10,079 bases of DNA, taken from Akkermansiaceae bacterium UBA5688 (GTDB lineage Bacteria; Verrucomicrobiota; Verrucomicrobiia; Verrucomicrobiales; Akkermansiaceae). Under the pieces are notes generated by a model, which was given only the letters and a program-made list of their open reading frames with translations, was not told the origin of the DNA and did not search any database. The stretch lies in contig DIHU01000054.1 of NCBI GenBank assembly GCA_002420315.1, positions 1-10,079 on the forward strand, given 5' to 3'. The translations under genes were made by a program, and so were the position numbers. This document shows, in pieces, positions 1 to 7,546 of this stretch (positions within the stretch are counted from its first letter, which is position 1; every line of letters starts with the position of its first letter).

Positions 1-111
1 CAATCTCGTTGCAATCTGAAGGTGGGTTGAATTGTTAAACAAGAAGGTGTTTTGGCCCGACCTTGACCTTTTGGGTCCTCAAGCCTAGCGTCCGCCCTGG
101 TTTTTAGCGCT
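1..111 (+). promoter_or_regulatory. ileS upstream leader
   Basis: No gene is visible here. TTGACC (63-68) could be a -35 box, but no good -10 follows at 17 bases. CTTGACC (62-68) and GGTCCTCAAG (74-83) form an imperfect inverted repeat. There is no T-box sequence, and only 111 bases are available, so the control region may begin before the window. Confidence 0.2.
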
Positions 112-2829
112 ATGAGCACTCCTGAAGGAAAATCCTACAAAGACACCCTGTTTCTGCCGAAAACAGATTTCCCCATGAAGGGGAATCTGACCGTGCGGGA
201 GCCGGCTCGCCTCGACAAGTGGAACTCCGAAGATCTTTACGCGCGAATTATTGCTAAAAGAAAAGCTGAAAATGCTCCGCGTTTCATCCTTCATGATGGC
301 CCTCCATTTGCAAACGGGGACGTTCATATGGGGACTGGTCTCAACAAGGTCCTCAAAGACTTCGTGGTGAAATCAAAGACAATGGCCGGATTTGAAACGC
401 CTTACATCCCAGGTTGGGACTGCCATGGTCTTCCGATCGAGTTTAAGGTGATGCAGGATGAGGACGCTCGCGATATCGAACCGGCTGAAATCCGACGTCG
501 TTGCGAAACCTTCGCAAGAGGCTGGATTGATACTCAGCGTGAGTCTTTTAAGCGGCTTGGGGTTTTTGGCGATTGGGATAACCCCTACCTCACTCTTGAT
601 CCCGGTTACGAAGCTAATATTCTTAGGACGTTTGCGGCACTGATCGAGAAGGGCTGCATTTATCAATCAAAGAAGCCAGTCCAGTGGTCCTTCGGGGCTA
701 AGACCGCGCTAGCCGAGGCCGAAGTCGAGTATCAGGTTAAGAGGTCGACTGCGGTTTTCGTTAAATTTGATCTTCCCTCGCACCACGCTTTACCCGCTGG
801 GAGCTCGATCGCAATTTGGACTACGACGCCTTGGACGCTTCCAGCGAACCTCGGAATCGCGGTGCATGAGCGTTTCACCTACACTATCGGGAAATATTCG
901 AACGGTGAGACTATTATCGTTGTCCGCGATCTTCTTGTCGATTTTCAGGAAAAGACTGGCCTGACTTTAGACGAGGAATTGGGCGAAATTAAAGGAGCAG
1001 AACTTGAAGGCCTGGAAGCGCAGCATCCCTTCCTCGATCGCATTTCCAAAGTGATTCTTGCTCCTTTTGTCACCACCGACTCGGGCACAGGTGCGGTCCA
1101 TATTGCTCCTGGCCATGGTGCGGACGATTACTCCATCGGGCAGCAAAACGGCCTCGCAGTCCTTAGCCCGGTTGATGACGATGGTCTCTTCACCGAGGAA
1201 TGTGGCCTACCCGAATTGGTCGGGACCCACGTTTTCAAGGGGAATGCTCGGATTGTTGAGATTCTTACTGAAAAAGGAGCGCTTCTAGGTGAGGAAACTT
1301 ACGAGCACAGCTACCCGCATTGTTGGCGCTCCAAGACGCCCATTATTTTCCGGGCAGTAGAACAGTTCTTCATTTCTATGGAGGGGCTTCGCGACAAAGC
1401 TCTCAGTGAGATTGATGAGGTTGAGTGGCTTCCAAATTGGGGTCGTAATCGTATTTATGGAACTGTCGAGGCTCGGCCTGACTGGTGTATTTCGCGCCAG
1501 AGAACTTGGGGTGTTCCGCTTCCTGTTTTCTTCAAGGAAGATGGTGAGCCCATCGTCTCGGCTGATCTGGCTAAGAAAGTTGCCGATCTTGTTGAGAAGG
1601 AAGGCACTAACGTTTGGTTTGAAAAATCTGATGCTGAATGGGCTACGCTTCTCGATCTTCCCGATGGGGCTACAAAGTGCCGCGACACCTTGGATGTTTG
1701 GATTGATTCCGGTTCGTCCCACGTGGCAGTTCTTGAGTCTCATCCTGAGCTTAATGTTCCAGCCGACCTCTACCTCGAAGCGACCGATCAGCACCGCGGT
1801 TGGTTTCAAAGCTCTCTCATGCTGAGTGTCGGCGTTCGGGACAAAGCACCTTACAAAACGGTGATGACTCACGGATTTGTTGTCGATACCGAGACCGGGA
1901 AGAAAACCTCGAAATCTGATGCCAAGAAGAAAGGGAAGCCGACCGATGCGGCGCACTTTTATGGGAAATATGGTGCTGATATCCTCCGTCTTTGGGTGAG
2001 TTCGGTGGATTGGCAAAACGAGGTCCCCTTTAGCGAGAAGCTTTTCCAGCAAGTTGGAGAACCCTATCGGCGACTTCGTAACACTTTTAAGATTCTTCTT
2101 GGTAACATGCGGGATGAAAAGGTGGAGGAGCCAATTTCACTTCCGTTGATCGATCAGTGGATCATGGAGCGCTTGCAGGTCATTATCGCTGAAGTGCGAG
2201 ATGCCTATGGAAAATATGACTTCCGCAAGGTGTTCACGCTGGTTAACCAGTTCGCCGCGAGCGACCTAAGCGCAAACTACATCGATATTACCAAAGATCG
2301 CCTTTATTGCGATCCTGAGAAGAGTGAACAACGGAAAGCCAGTGTTTGGGTGATGGGTCAGTTGTTCGATGCTCTTGTTAAACTCCTCGCGCCGGTTCTC
2401 GCTTACACTAGTGAGGAAGCTTGGGAGCATGCAGGACGTGAAGGAAGCATCCATGAGCAGGATTTTCCGAAGGTGAATCCCAAATACGCTACCACCGATG
2501 CGATAGAGACGATTGACAAACTTCTTGAGATCAAGGCTGTTATACAGGCTGGAATTGAAGAGAAGGTTCAGGGGAAGGAATTTAAAAAGAATAATGAAGC
2601 AAGCGTTACTCTAACTATTCCATCGAGCAATCCGTGCGTTGAATTGCTTAAGGATCATCAATTTTCTTCCGAATTCTTCATTGTGAGCGAACTGAAGATA
2701 GAAGAGGGGGAGGTGATGTCTGCAGCTGTAGAGAGAACCTCACATCCGATGTGTCCCCGCTGCCGTAAATACGAACCAGCCGTCAATAGCGATGGTCTCT
2801 GTCAGCGTTGTGCGGATGCGGTCTCTTAG
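112..2829 (+). CDS. ileS: Isoleucyl-tRNA synthetase (IleRS, class I)
   Basis: Charges tRNA-Ile with isoleucine in the cytoplasm, using ATP. The 905-residue length is normal for a bacterial IleRS. The N-terminus has the usual YKDTL..PKTDFPM block (residues 9-22). The first class I signature is PPFANGDVHMGT (64-75), followed by GWDCHGLPIE near residue 101. The CP1 editing domain carries WTTTPWTLPAN (236-246) and GTGAVHIAPGHGADDY (325-340) with the conserved Asp pair that rejects Val-tRNA. The catalytic core resumes with DVWIDSGSSH and TDQHRGWFQSSL, and the second signature is GKKTSKS (596-602). An anticodon-binding helical domain follows, and a C-terminal zinc knuckle has Cys881, Cys884, Cys897 and Cys900, which points to the common bacterial IleRS1 type. 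Two oddities are HMGT in place of HIGH and KTSKS in place of KMSKS. The ATG at 112 fits the family N-terminus, but no clear Shine-Dalgarno precedes it. The gene faces the next one tail to tail. Confidence 0.97.
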   Translation: MSTPEGKSYKDTLFLPKTDFPMKGNLTVREPARLDKWNSEDLYARIIAKRKAENAPRFILHDGPPFANGDVHMGTGLNKVLKDFVVKSKTMAGFETPYIPGWDCHGLPIEFKVMQDEDARDIEPAEIRRRCETFARGWIDTQRESFKRLGVFGDWDNPYLTLDPGYEANILRTFAALIEKGCIYQSKKPVQWSFGAKTALAEAEVEYQVKRSTAVFVKFDLPSHHALPAGSSIAIWTTTPWTLPANLGIAVHERFTYTIGKYSNGETIIVVRDLLVDFQEKTGLTLDEELGEIKGAELEGLEAQHPFLDRISKVILAPFVTTDSGTGAVHIAPGHGADDYSIGQQNGLAVLSPVDDDGLFTEECGLPELVGTHVFKGNARIVEILTEKGALLGEETYEHSYPHCWRSKTPIIFRAVEQFFISMEGLRDKALSEIDEVEWLPNWGRNRIYGTVEARPDWCISRQRTWGVPLPVFFKEDGEPIVSADLAKKVADLVEKEGTNVWFEKSDAEWATLLDLPDGATKCRDTLDVWIDSGSSHVAVLESHPELNVPADLYLEATDQHRGWFQSSLMLSVGVRDKAPYKTVMTHGFVVDTETGKKTSKSDAKKKGKPTDAAHFYGKYGADILRLWVSSVDWQNEVPFSEKLFQQVGEPYRRLRNTFKILLGNMRDEKVEEPISLPLIDQWIMERLQVIIAEVRDAYGKYDFRKVFTLVNQFAASDLSANYIDITKDRLYCDPEKSEQRKASVWVMGQLFDALVKLLAPVLAYTSEEAWEHAGREGSIHEQDFPKVNPKYATTDAIETIDKLLEIKAVIQAGIEEKVQGKEFKKNNEASVTLTIPSSNPCVELLKDHQFSSEFFIVSELKIEEGEVMSAAVERTSHPMCPRCRKYEPAVNSDGLCQRCADAVS

Positions 2830-2835
2830 AATTTT

Positions 2836-2871
2836 CCCCAACGGCAATCATGATTAGGGTGGGGTTATTTT
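2836..2871 (+). terminator. Possible ileS transcription terminator
   Basis: CCCCA (2836-2840) can pair with TGGGG (2860-2864). The loop contains the 10-base palindrome AATCATGATT (2846-2855), and TTATTTT follows on the + strand. It starts seven bases past the ileS stop and overlaps the last codons of the converging gene. The stem is short and the loop long, so this is a weak candidate. Read from the - strand, the hairpin is followed by A residues rather than T, so it would work only for ileS. Confidence 0.25.
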
Positions 2872-4887
2872 CAGCCGAAAGAAGCGATTTGGCTCAGAGA
2901 GTGGAAGGGTTACCGAAGCTTCATGTCCTGTGGCAAGAATCGAGTTCGCTGCGGTTGTCGGGAAGCGGAGAAGATCCGTGCCACTTTCGACTTTGTATTG
3001 ATATCCCGGGACAGTCTGGAACCAAAATATTCCATCATTATTCAAAACGACAAGAGGTTGGTTCAAGATATCTCCACTCCAGTATTTTTTAGCGTGCTTG
3101 TAAGCAGCTTGTCCGATTTTTTGACCCATGATCCGTCCCGGGCCATCATCGGGTGAAACGTGGATACCGCCGTAGATCCGCGATTCGCCTGCTTCATCTG
3201 CAGCGTCGTAGTAGGTGGCCCATTGAAGGGTAACGTCTTCAGTAGGACCCGCCTCAAATTTGAGATAACCGGCGGGGATCGTGTGGGAAAACAGTCCGCC
3301 CGGAAAAAAAGATGATCCGGTAAAGAGAGTCATTACTTCGGCAGCAGCTCGGCTGAATCCCGAATGGCCTGAGACATATCCGGCGAATGCTGGAGTGACA
3401 AAGAATTCGCGTTGATAGGGAAGCCAGTCTTGGCCCAAAATCCATTCTCGTCCTCCCGCATCTGTTTCAGGATCGTCCGGCTCTCCTGGCCAGCAGTTAA
3501 CAGCGATACTGCCAATGTAGAAGGCAAGATGACTGTGGTAGGTTTGGGCGGTTGAAGAGGTGATTTTTTCGATTAGCCCGGGAATTAGAGGCAATTTGCC
3601 AATGCGAGCAAGGTAGCGGATAGCCGAAATGGGGCGGACGTAATCGTAGTGCTCCTTCACGCCCCAGATGGCAACTGCGGTATTATGGAGAGCAGAATTC
3701 AGAGCAAAGTAGAGTTTGAGCTCCCATTCGAGAGTTTCTAATACCGGGCCTTTACGGGCGATTTTTAAATCCAGAGAAGGATTCGTGGTAATCATATCCG
3801 TGACTTCGTTGGCTAGGACATTCCAGTGCCCCGGAGGGGTTTCCGACTCTGGTCCATCGGCCCAAAATTCTGCGGCACAGCGTCCGAAATCAGCGTGAAG
3901 GACTTCATTGCTAGGATAAGGAAGCCCCGTTTCGGGATTGACTGGATGTCCGGTCCCATCGTTTGTCCCAAGAGGATTATTTCCTCGTGCTGATGGTGAG
4001 AGGTTGATGGTAGTGGAATTGGAGGGATCAAGGAGGGCCGAGTATTCCAGAACTTCAACTGCATTATTTTTGTAATCAAGGTCACCCCTTCCTCCCAATT
4101 TTGGCGGAGCGCCTGGATCGAAGTAAAGACCGTCGGAATTTCGGTCGGAGGAAAATAAACCAAAGGCCTTCACGCTTCCCCAGTGTGGGCTGACAAATCG
4201 TTGAATTTTTGAAGCAATTTGACCATTCTGGGTGAAGGCAACGCTGAAGGCTAGAGGCTGCCATCGATTCAGATCAGACCAACCGTTGGGAAAGAAGGAA
4301 GCAGTGTCATTTGTCTCCAAAATGAGCGGTGAATTTACTGGGTTGTAGTTCGTGTCATCGCGGTAGCCGGCAAGTGTACTTTCATTGGCCCCGTCTTCCT
4401 TTCCATGACTGATGATCGTGGCTGCAATTTGGTTTCCGATCGCTGAGGGAGAAGTTCCAGTCGTTGAAGTCTCTGCTTTATCATATCCGAGGTTGCTCAA
4501 GCGGAGATCTAGGGCAGCTAGAGTGATGGAGGAATTTGTTGAGAAGGTGTAGCGGTATTTAAGAACTCGGTAGGCTGCGTAGCTAATCGTTTCATGCCGA
4601 GCCATTTCTACCGTGTATCCGTCAGGAATTATGGCGCGGTCGTTATGAAGATAACCTATCGCTTTATCGTCGTAAGCAGCCCAAGCATCCCACATCGCCA
4701 CGGAAAGATGAAAGAGATTTCGTGAGTGGACGGTTGGCGCCGGGAAGTCGATACGAATAGCCGCTAGGGCCTCCTCGTTCCACTGACGAGCTATGCTTTT
4801 CGCTTGTGCAAAGGATGAAAATCCCAGAGAGCAAAGAAGAAACATTATGGTTTTTCTCCCAAGTAATCCCAACCATTCTATGAGCAC
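2854..4887 (-). CDS. Secreted vanadium-dependent haloperoxidase / PAP2-like protein
   Basis: Probably an exported member of the vanadium haloperoxidase/acid phosphatase superfamily. Such enzymes bind vanadate to oxidise halides with peroxide, or cleave phosphate esters. All three family blocks are present: K411-EHYDYV-R418-P419 (K-x6-RP), S506-G507-H508 inside YVSGHSGFSRAA, and S569-R570-IYGGI-H576 (SR-x5-H). The usual proline of PSGH is Val505. The N-terminus has a signal peptide: an RK pair, hydrophobic MFLLCSLGFSSFAQA, and likely cleavage after about residue 29. Residues about 612-677 form a separate C-terminal module (FWFQTVPGYQYKVESGTDL...NRFFRL) like those ending many verrucomicrobial secreted proteins. 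The first codon is GTG at 4887. In-frame alternatives are TTG at 4872 and ATG at 4845; I keep GTG because it retains the charged n-region, although no good ribosome site is visible. Halide or phosphate specificity cannot be told from sequence. The gene is divergent from the beta-propeller gene and convergent with ileS. Confidence 0.88.
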   Translation of the reverse strand: MLIEWLGLLGRKTIMFLLCSLGFSSFAQAKSIARQWNEEALAAIRIDFPAPTVHSRNLFHLSVAMWDAWAAYDDKAIGYLHNDRAIIPDGYTVEMARHETISYAAYRVLKYRYTFSTNSSITLAALDLRLSNLGYDKAETSTTGTSPSAIGNQIAATIISHGKEDGANESTLAGYRDDTNYNPVNSPLILETNDTASFFPNGWSDLNRWQPLAFSVAFTQNGQIASKIQRFVSPHWGSVKAFGLFSSDRNSDGLYFDPGAPPKLGGRGDLDYKNNAVEVLEYSALLDPSNSTTINLSPSARGNNPLGTNDGTGHPVNPETGLPYPSNEVLHADFGRCAAEFWADGPESETPPGHWNVLANEVTDMITTNPSLDLKIARKGPVLETLEWELKLYFALNSALHNTAVAIWGVKEHYDYVRPISAIRYLARIGKLPLIPGLIEKITSSTAQTYHSHLAFYIGSIAVNCWPGEPDDPETDAGGREWILGQDWLPYQREFFVTPAFAGYVSGHSGFSRAAAEVMTLFTGSSFFPGGLFSHTIPAGYLKFEAGPTEDVTLQWATYYDAADEAGESRIYGGIHVSPDDGPGRIMGQKIGQAAYKHAKKYWSGDILNQPLVVLNNDGIFWFQTVPGYQYKVESGTDLLRFPTTAANSILATGHEASVTLPLSEPNRFFRLKITPP

Positions 4888-5031
4888 ATCTTAACCATAA
4901 AGCTTTTATTTTGCTGGGCAAACCAGAACTTGAACTGGGACGTAAAATAAGCTGATTTGGCATTGCTTCCCAAAGTTTTTGTTAAGCTGATAAAAAATTG
5001 CCTAAAACTTAGAGATAGTTACTTTTACCAA
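4888..5031. promoter_or_regulatory. Divergent intergenic region, promoters expected
   Basis: This 144-base, AT-rich gap separates the starts of two divergent genes for exported proteins, so it should hold both promoters. On the - strand TTGCCC and TATGGT lie 16 bases apart, just upstream of the haloperoxidase-like gene. On the + strand TAAAAT (4943-4948) resembles a -10 box but has no good -35 partner. I see no clear operator palindrome. The location is reliable but the individual elements are not. Confidence 0.3.
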
Positions 5032-6318
5032 GTGAAAAAGTTCTCAAAGATCCTGTTCATTATCTTGATGTCCTCGAGCTTTGCGTTGAGCGGAGAAAAA
5101 TGGCCCCAGTTCCGGGGGAGTAAGGGGGTTGCGGCGATCGATAGTGCGACTTTACCTTTGAAGTGGAGCGCTAACGAAAATGTCAGATGGAAGACTGACT
5201 TGCCAGGGCCAGGGAGCTCAAGCCCGATCTTTTGGGGCAACAGGCTCTTTGTAACTTGCTATACCGGATATGGGACTGGTGAAAAAGAAGCTGGTAATGC
5301 TGATGAGCTGAGCCGCACTCTTTTGTGCCTTGATCGTAAGATTGGGAAGATTCTTTGGAAAGGGGAGGTGCCTTTAGCAAATCCAGAGGATGACTATCGT
5401 GGTTATTTGACCGAACATGGATACGCGAGTGCCACCCCGGTGACCGACGGCAAGCATGTTTATGCCTTCTTTGGTAAGTCAGGCATCCACGCTTTCACGG
5501 TTGCTGGTGATAAAGTTTGGAGTGAGCAGGTGGGGAATTCTTCCAGCAATCGCCGATGGGGGTCCGCCGCGAGTCCGATTTTAGTAGGCGATTTGCTTAT
5601 TGTGAATGCCGCTGATGAGGCCCGAGCGATCATCGCTTTTGATAAGGCAACTGGAGCTGAGAAATGGCGCTATGAAGCGAAACAATTAGAACTGACTTAT
5701 AACACGCCAACCGTCCACACTCCAAAGTCCGGGAAGATCGAGTTGGTGATCGCAGCACCAAATGAGATCTTCGCGCTTGATCCCAAAACTGGCAAGAAGC
5801 TGTGGTGGGCAAAGTCTGAAATCCCGGGGAATATTTCGCCCTGTGTCATCAGTGAGGGGGAGATTCTTTTTACGACGGGTGGGTATCCGCGGAATGGGTC
5901 AATCGCGATCAAAGGCGGTGGTTCCGGCGATATGACTGATAAGATTCTCTGGAAGAGCAAGACTTTCTCTTACGTTCCGAGTTCGGTTTGTGAAGATGGT
6001 CTCCTCTTTTGGGTGAACGACGAAGCAAGTGTCATTGCGATGGATCTGCTGAAAGGTGAAACGGTAACCAAGCGGAGTGTTGCAGCGATCAAGAAACGAA
6101 AAAAGTTTAGCTTCTATGCTTCGACTCTGCGAGTTGGTGATAGCCTTGTTGCAGTGAGCCGTAGAAATGGAACCTTTATTTTTGAAGCTGGTAAAGACAT
6201 GAAATTGATCAGAGTAAATACCTTAGATGATGATTCGGATTTTAATGCTACTCCAGCTTTGGCAAGCGACGCGATTTACTTGCGCTCAAACAATGCGGTG
6301 TATTGCATCTCAAGGTAG
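5032..6318 (+). CDS. Secreted PQQ-like (BamB-like) beta-propeller repeat protein
   Basis: An exported beta-propeller of the PQQ-binding-like/BamB-like superfamily, a type abundant in Planctomycetota and Verrucomicrobiota; its biochemical role is unknown. Counting from GTG at 5032 (428 residues), residues 1-20 are a clear signal peptide (MKKFSKILFIILMSSSFALS, cleavage probably before GEKW). WPQFRGSKG (24-32) and a LPLKWS...NVRWKTDLPGPGSSSPIFWG block follow, typical of this group. Blade-like repeats of the form xAxDxxTGxxLW are CLDRKIGKILW, HAFTVAGDKVW, IAFDKATGAEKW, FALDPKTGKKLW and a degenerate IAMDLLKGETV, suggesting about seven blades. The frame is open upstream to TTG at 4957, but those 25 codons (MALLPKVFVKLIKN...) would put a basic segment before the signal peptide, so I prefer 5032. 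The upstream Shine-Dalgarno is weak (AGAGA). PQQ binding itself is not implied, since many members bind no cofactor. The stop lies 8 bases from the end of the converging DUF1501 remnant. Confidence 0.85.
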   Translation: MKKFSKILFIILMSSSFALSGEKWPQFRGSKGVAAIDSATLPLKWSANENVRWKTDLPGPGSSSPIFWGNRLFVTCYTGYGTGEKEAGNADELSRTLLCLDRKIGKILWKGEVPLANPEDDYRGYLTEHGYASATPVTDGKHVYAFFGKSGIHAFTVAGDKVWSEQVGNSSSNRRWGSAASPILVGDLLIVNAADEARAIIAFDKATGAEKWRYEAKQLELTYNTPTVHTPKSGKIELVIAAPNEIFALDPKTGKKLWWAKSEIPGNISPCVISEGEILFTTGGYPRNGSIAIKGGGSGDMTDKILWKSKTFSYVPSSVCEDGLLFWVNDEASVIAMDLLKGETVTKRSVAAIKKRKKFSFYASTLRVGDSLVAVSRRNGTFIFEAGKDMKLIRVNTLDDDSDFNATPALASDAIYLRSNNAVYCISR

Positions 6319-6326
6319 GTAAAGGT

Positions 6327-6554
6327 TCATCTAGGAGGCAGATCTTTAAGATAGGTAAGAAGAGGTTTGATGACTTCACTATGGATATGGGTTAGTCGAT
6401 AGTTGGGACCTGGAAACTTAAAGGTGAGTTGTTTGTGATCGACCCCGAGGAGGTGGGCAATACTGGCGTGTGGGTCGAGAACGCTGGCCAGATCTTTTGT
6501 AATATTGTAAGGCCATTCGTCGATCGGGCGGGGATTTCGGATTTTGACCGAGGG
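6327..6554 (-). pseudogene. C-terminal remnant of a DUF1501 protein
   Basis: Seventy-five sense codons and a TGA (6327-6329) encode what I recognise as the C-terminal end of a DUF1501 (sulfatase-like fold) protein. Key stretches are IDEWPYNITKD (residues 11-21), DPHASIAHLLGVDHKQLTF (27-45) and FPGPNYRLTHIHSEVIKP (47-64). They match the family's usual ending of the form HDLHATxLHLLGLDHexLTyrxxGRDfRLTdvhGeVvk. The rest of the protein, normally over 400 residues with an N-terminal Tat signal, is absent: immediately upstream is the TAA of the DUF445 gene, in the same frame. No start codon with a ribosome site precedes the homologous part, and no frameshift or stop interrupts it, which suggests fairly recent truncation. 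DUF1501 genes usually sit beside DUF1549/DUF1553 cytochrome-like genes; none is present. The family call rests on remembered consensus, not a search. Confidence 0.75.
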
Positions 6555-7304
6555 TTACCAGGCTTGGCGAAAGAGGCTAGCAATGAGACCAATGAGACCT
6601 CCGCAGACTCCACCCCAGACAACGAGCCAACCCAAGTGAGTGCGGATCATCTGCTGGATGATTTCTTTGACCATAGTTGGCGTGAGTTCTTCAAGCCGTT
6701 TTTCGACGATCGTACCGATGCGGTCAAGGAGCTCGGAGTGAACGTTCTGTCCTCCGGTTAAAAGGGCCTGAATTTTTTCCTGAAAGTCATTAGATGAAAC
6801 GATCTCCTTGACTGAGCTTTTCATTTTCTCAACAAAGTCGGGTTTGATGGGATCAAGAGCAGCGGTCCCTCCAAACATGGCGAGAGCGCCTCCGAATTTA
6901 GAATCCATAACAGCCTTTTTGAGAGCTTCAAAAGTTGGGTCTAAATTAACCGAATCAATCAAGGGTGAGAGGTCGACCCCGGCGTTATCGTTGGTTTGAT
7001 TCCCTTTGAAGAATCGGGCCACGTTATCTGCCGTGAAAAACTGCTTCATGATGAGGCGGTGTATGCCTTCTTTGAAATCTTCAAAGCGGGCGGGGATGAC
7101 ACCTGATCCGTAAAAGCCGGGAACTTTTTCAAATAGCATGTGAATGGCTAGCCAGTTTGTGAGGGCTCCTGAGAAGGCGAATAATCCGATATTAAGAAAT
7201 GGATCGCTAAAAGGAGCGGGAAGAAAGTAGCCTGTGACCGCGAAGAGGATGGCGACGAGGTTAGTGACTAGGCTTTTGTTAAAGAAAGGGAGCTGGCTTA
7301 CCAT
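6555..7304 (-). CDS. DUF445 family membrane protein
   Basis: A 249-residue member of the DUF445 family, whose members are inner-membrane proteins of unknown function. Two hydrophobic segments lie near the N-terminus (about 11-29 and 36-58). They run into the strongly conserved block SGALTNWLAIHMLFEKVPG (45-63) and FYGSGVIPARFEDFKEGIH (64-82). The middle, about 100-220, is polar and helical and probably lies outside the membrane, with LIDRxGxxxExRL-like features (ELLDRIGTIVEKRLEELTP, 191-209). A final membrane helix, HLGWLVVWGGVCGGLIGLIASLF (223-245), closes the protein, as is usual for this subgroup, so it appears full length despite the gene relic right after its TAA. Translation starts at ATG 7304 and no strong Shine-Dalgarno is visible. 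It is transcribed alone from the 7305-7546 region. No function can be assigned from the neighbours. Confidence 0.88.
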   Translation of the reverse strand: MVSQLPFFNKSLVTNLVAILFAVTGYFLPAPFSDPFLNIGLFAFSGALTNWLAIHMLFEKVPGFYGSGVIPARFEDFKEGIHRLIMKQFFTADNVARFFKGNQTNDNAGVDLSPLIDSVNLDPTFEALKKAVMDSKFGGALAMFGGTAALDPIKPDFVEKMKSSVKEIVSSNDFQEKIQALLTGGQNVHSELLDRIGTIVEKRLEELTPTMVKEIIQQMIRTHLGWLVVWGGVCGGLIGLIASLFRQAW

Positions 7305-7546
7305 CGGTTCAAGAGCATGATTTGTGGCTCTTTAATACGGGGGGATATTGTATTTCTTCAATACCGCTTTTTGATTTCTTTGAGATTGGCTGTCACCGTT
7401 AGGGCGACCTTACAATAATCGAAACCTAAAATAGGTTTTTGTAGTGGGCTAAATTAGCGATAAAAGAATCGGGACCTTTCATCAGATGATACGAGTTGGT
7501 TTTCTAAAAATGAAGTGCTACCAAACCACTTGTCCTAAGAGCGTCG
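7305..7546. promoter_or_regulatory. Divergent intergenic region between DUF445 and GNAT-like genes
   Basis: These 242 bases separate two divergent starts and should contain both promoters. Visible structures are small: TATTG/CAATA flanking eight bases near 7347-7364, and AAACCT (7422-7427) pairing with AGGTTT (7433-7438) around a five-base loop. On the + strand TTGGTT and TACCAA are 17 bases apart about 50 bases before the GNAT-like start, a poor promoter match. No small gene or RNA is convincing here. Confidence 0.3.

Noticed and set aside
1..111. T-box leader upstream of ileS
   Set aside because: Neither the conserved T-box sequence nor a terminator/antiterminator pair is visible, and the leader within the window is too short to hold a full element.
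1285..2052. 255-codon open frame on the - strand inside ileS
   Set aside because: It lies wholly antisense to well-conserved IleRS coding sequence, has no recognisable domain, and its composition is what a reversed coding frame gives.
6392..6622. 76-codon - strand open frame overlapping the DUF445 end and the relic
   Set aside because: The frame carrying the DUF1501 motifs is a different one; this one is an out-of-frame reading of both.
6429..6761. 110-codon open frame on the + strand opposite the DUF445 end and DUF1501 relic
   Set aside because: It resembles no family, while both - strand readings show clear family motifs. It is a shadow.
7422..7440. AAACCT/AGGTTT hairpin followed by T residues, considered as a terminator
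   Set aside because: No gene reads into it: both flanking genes start in this region and point away. The T residues are mostly part of the stem, which is AT-rich and only six pairs long.
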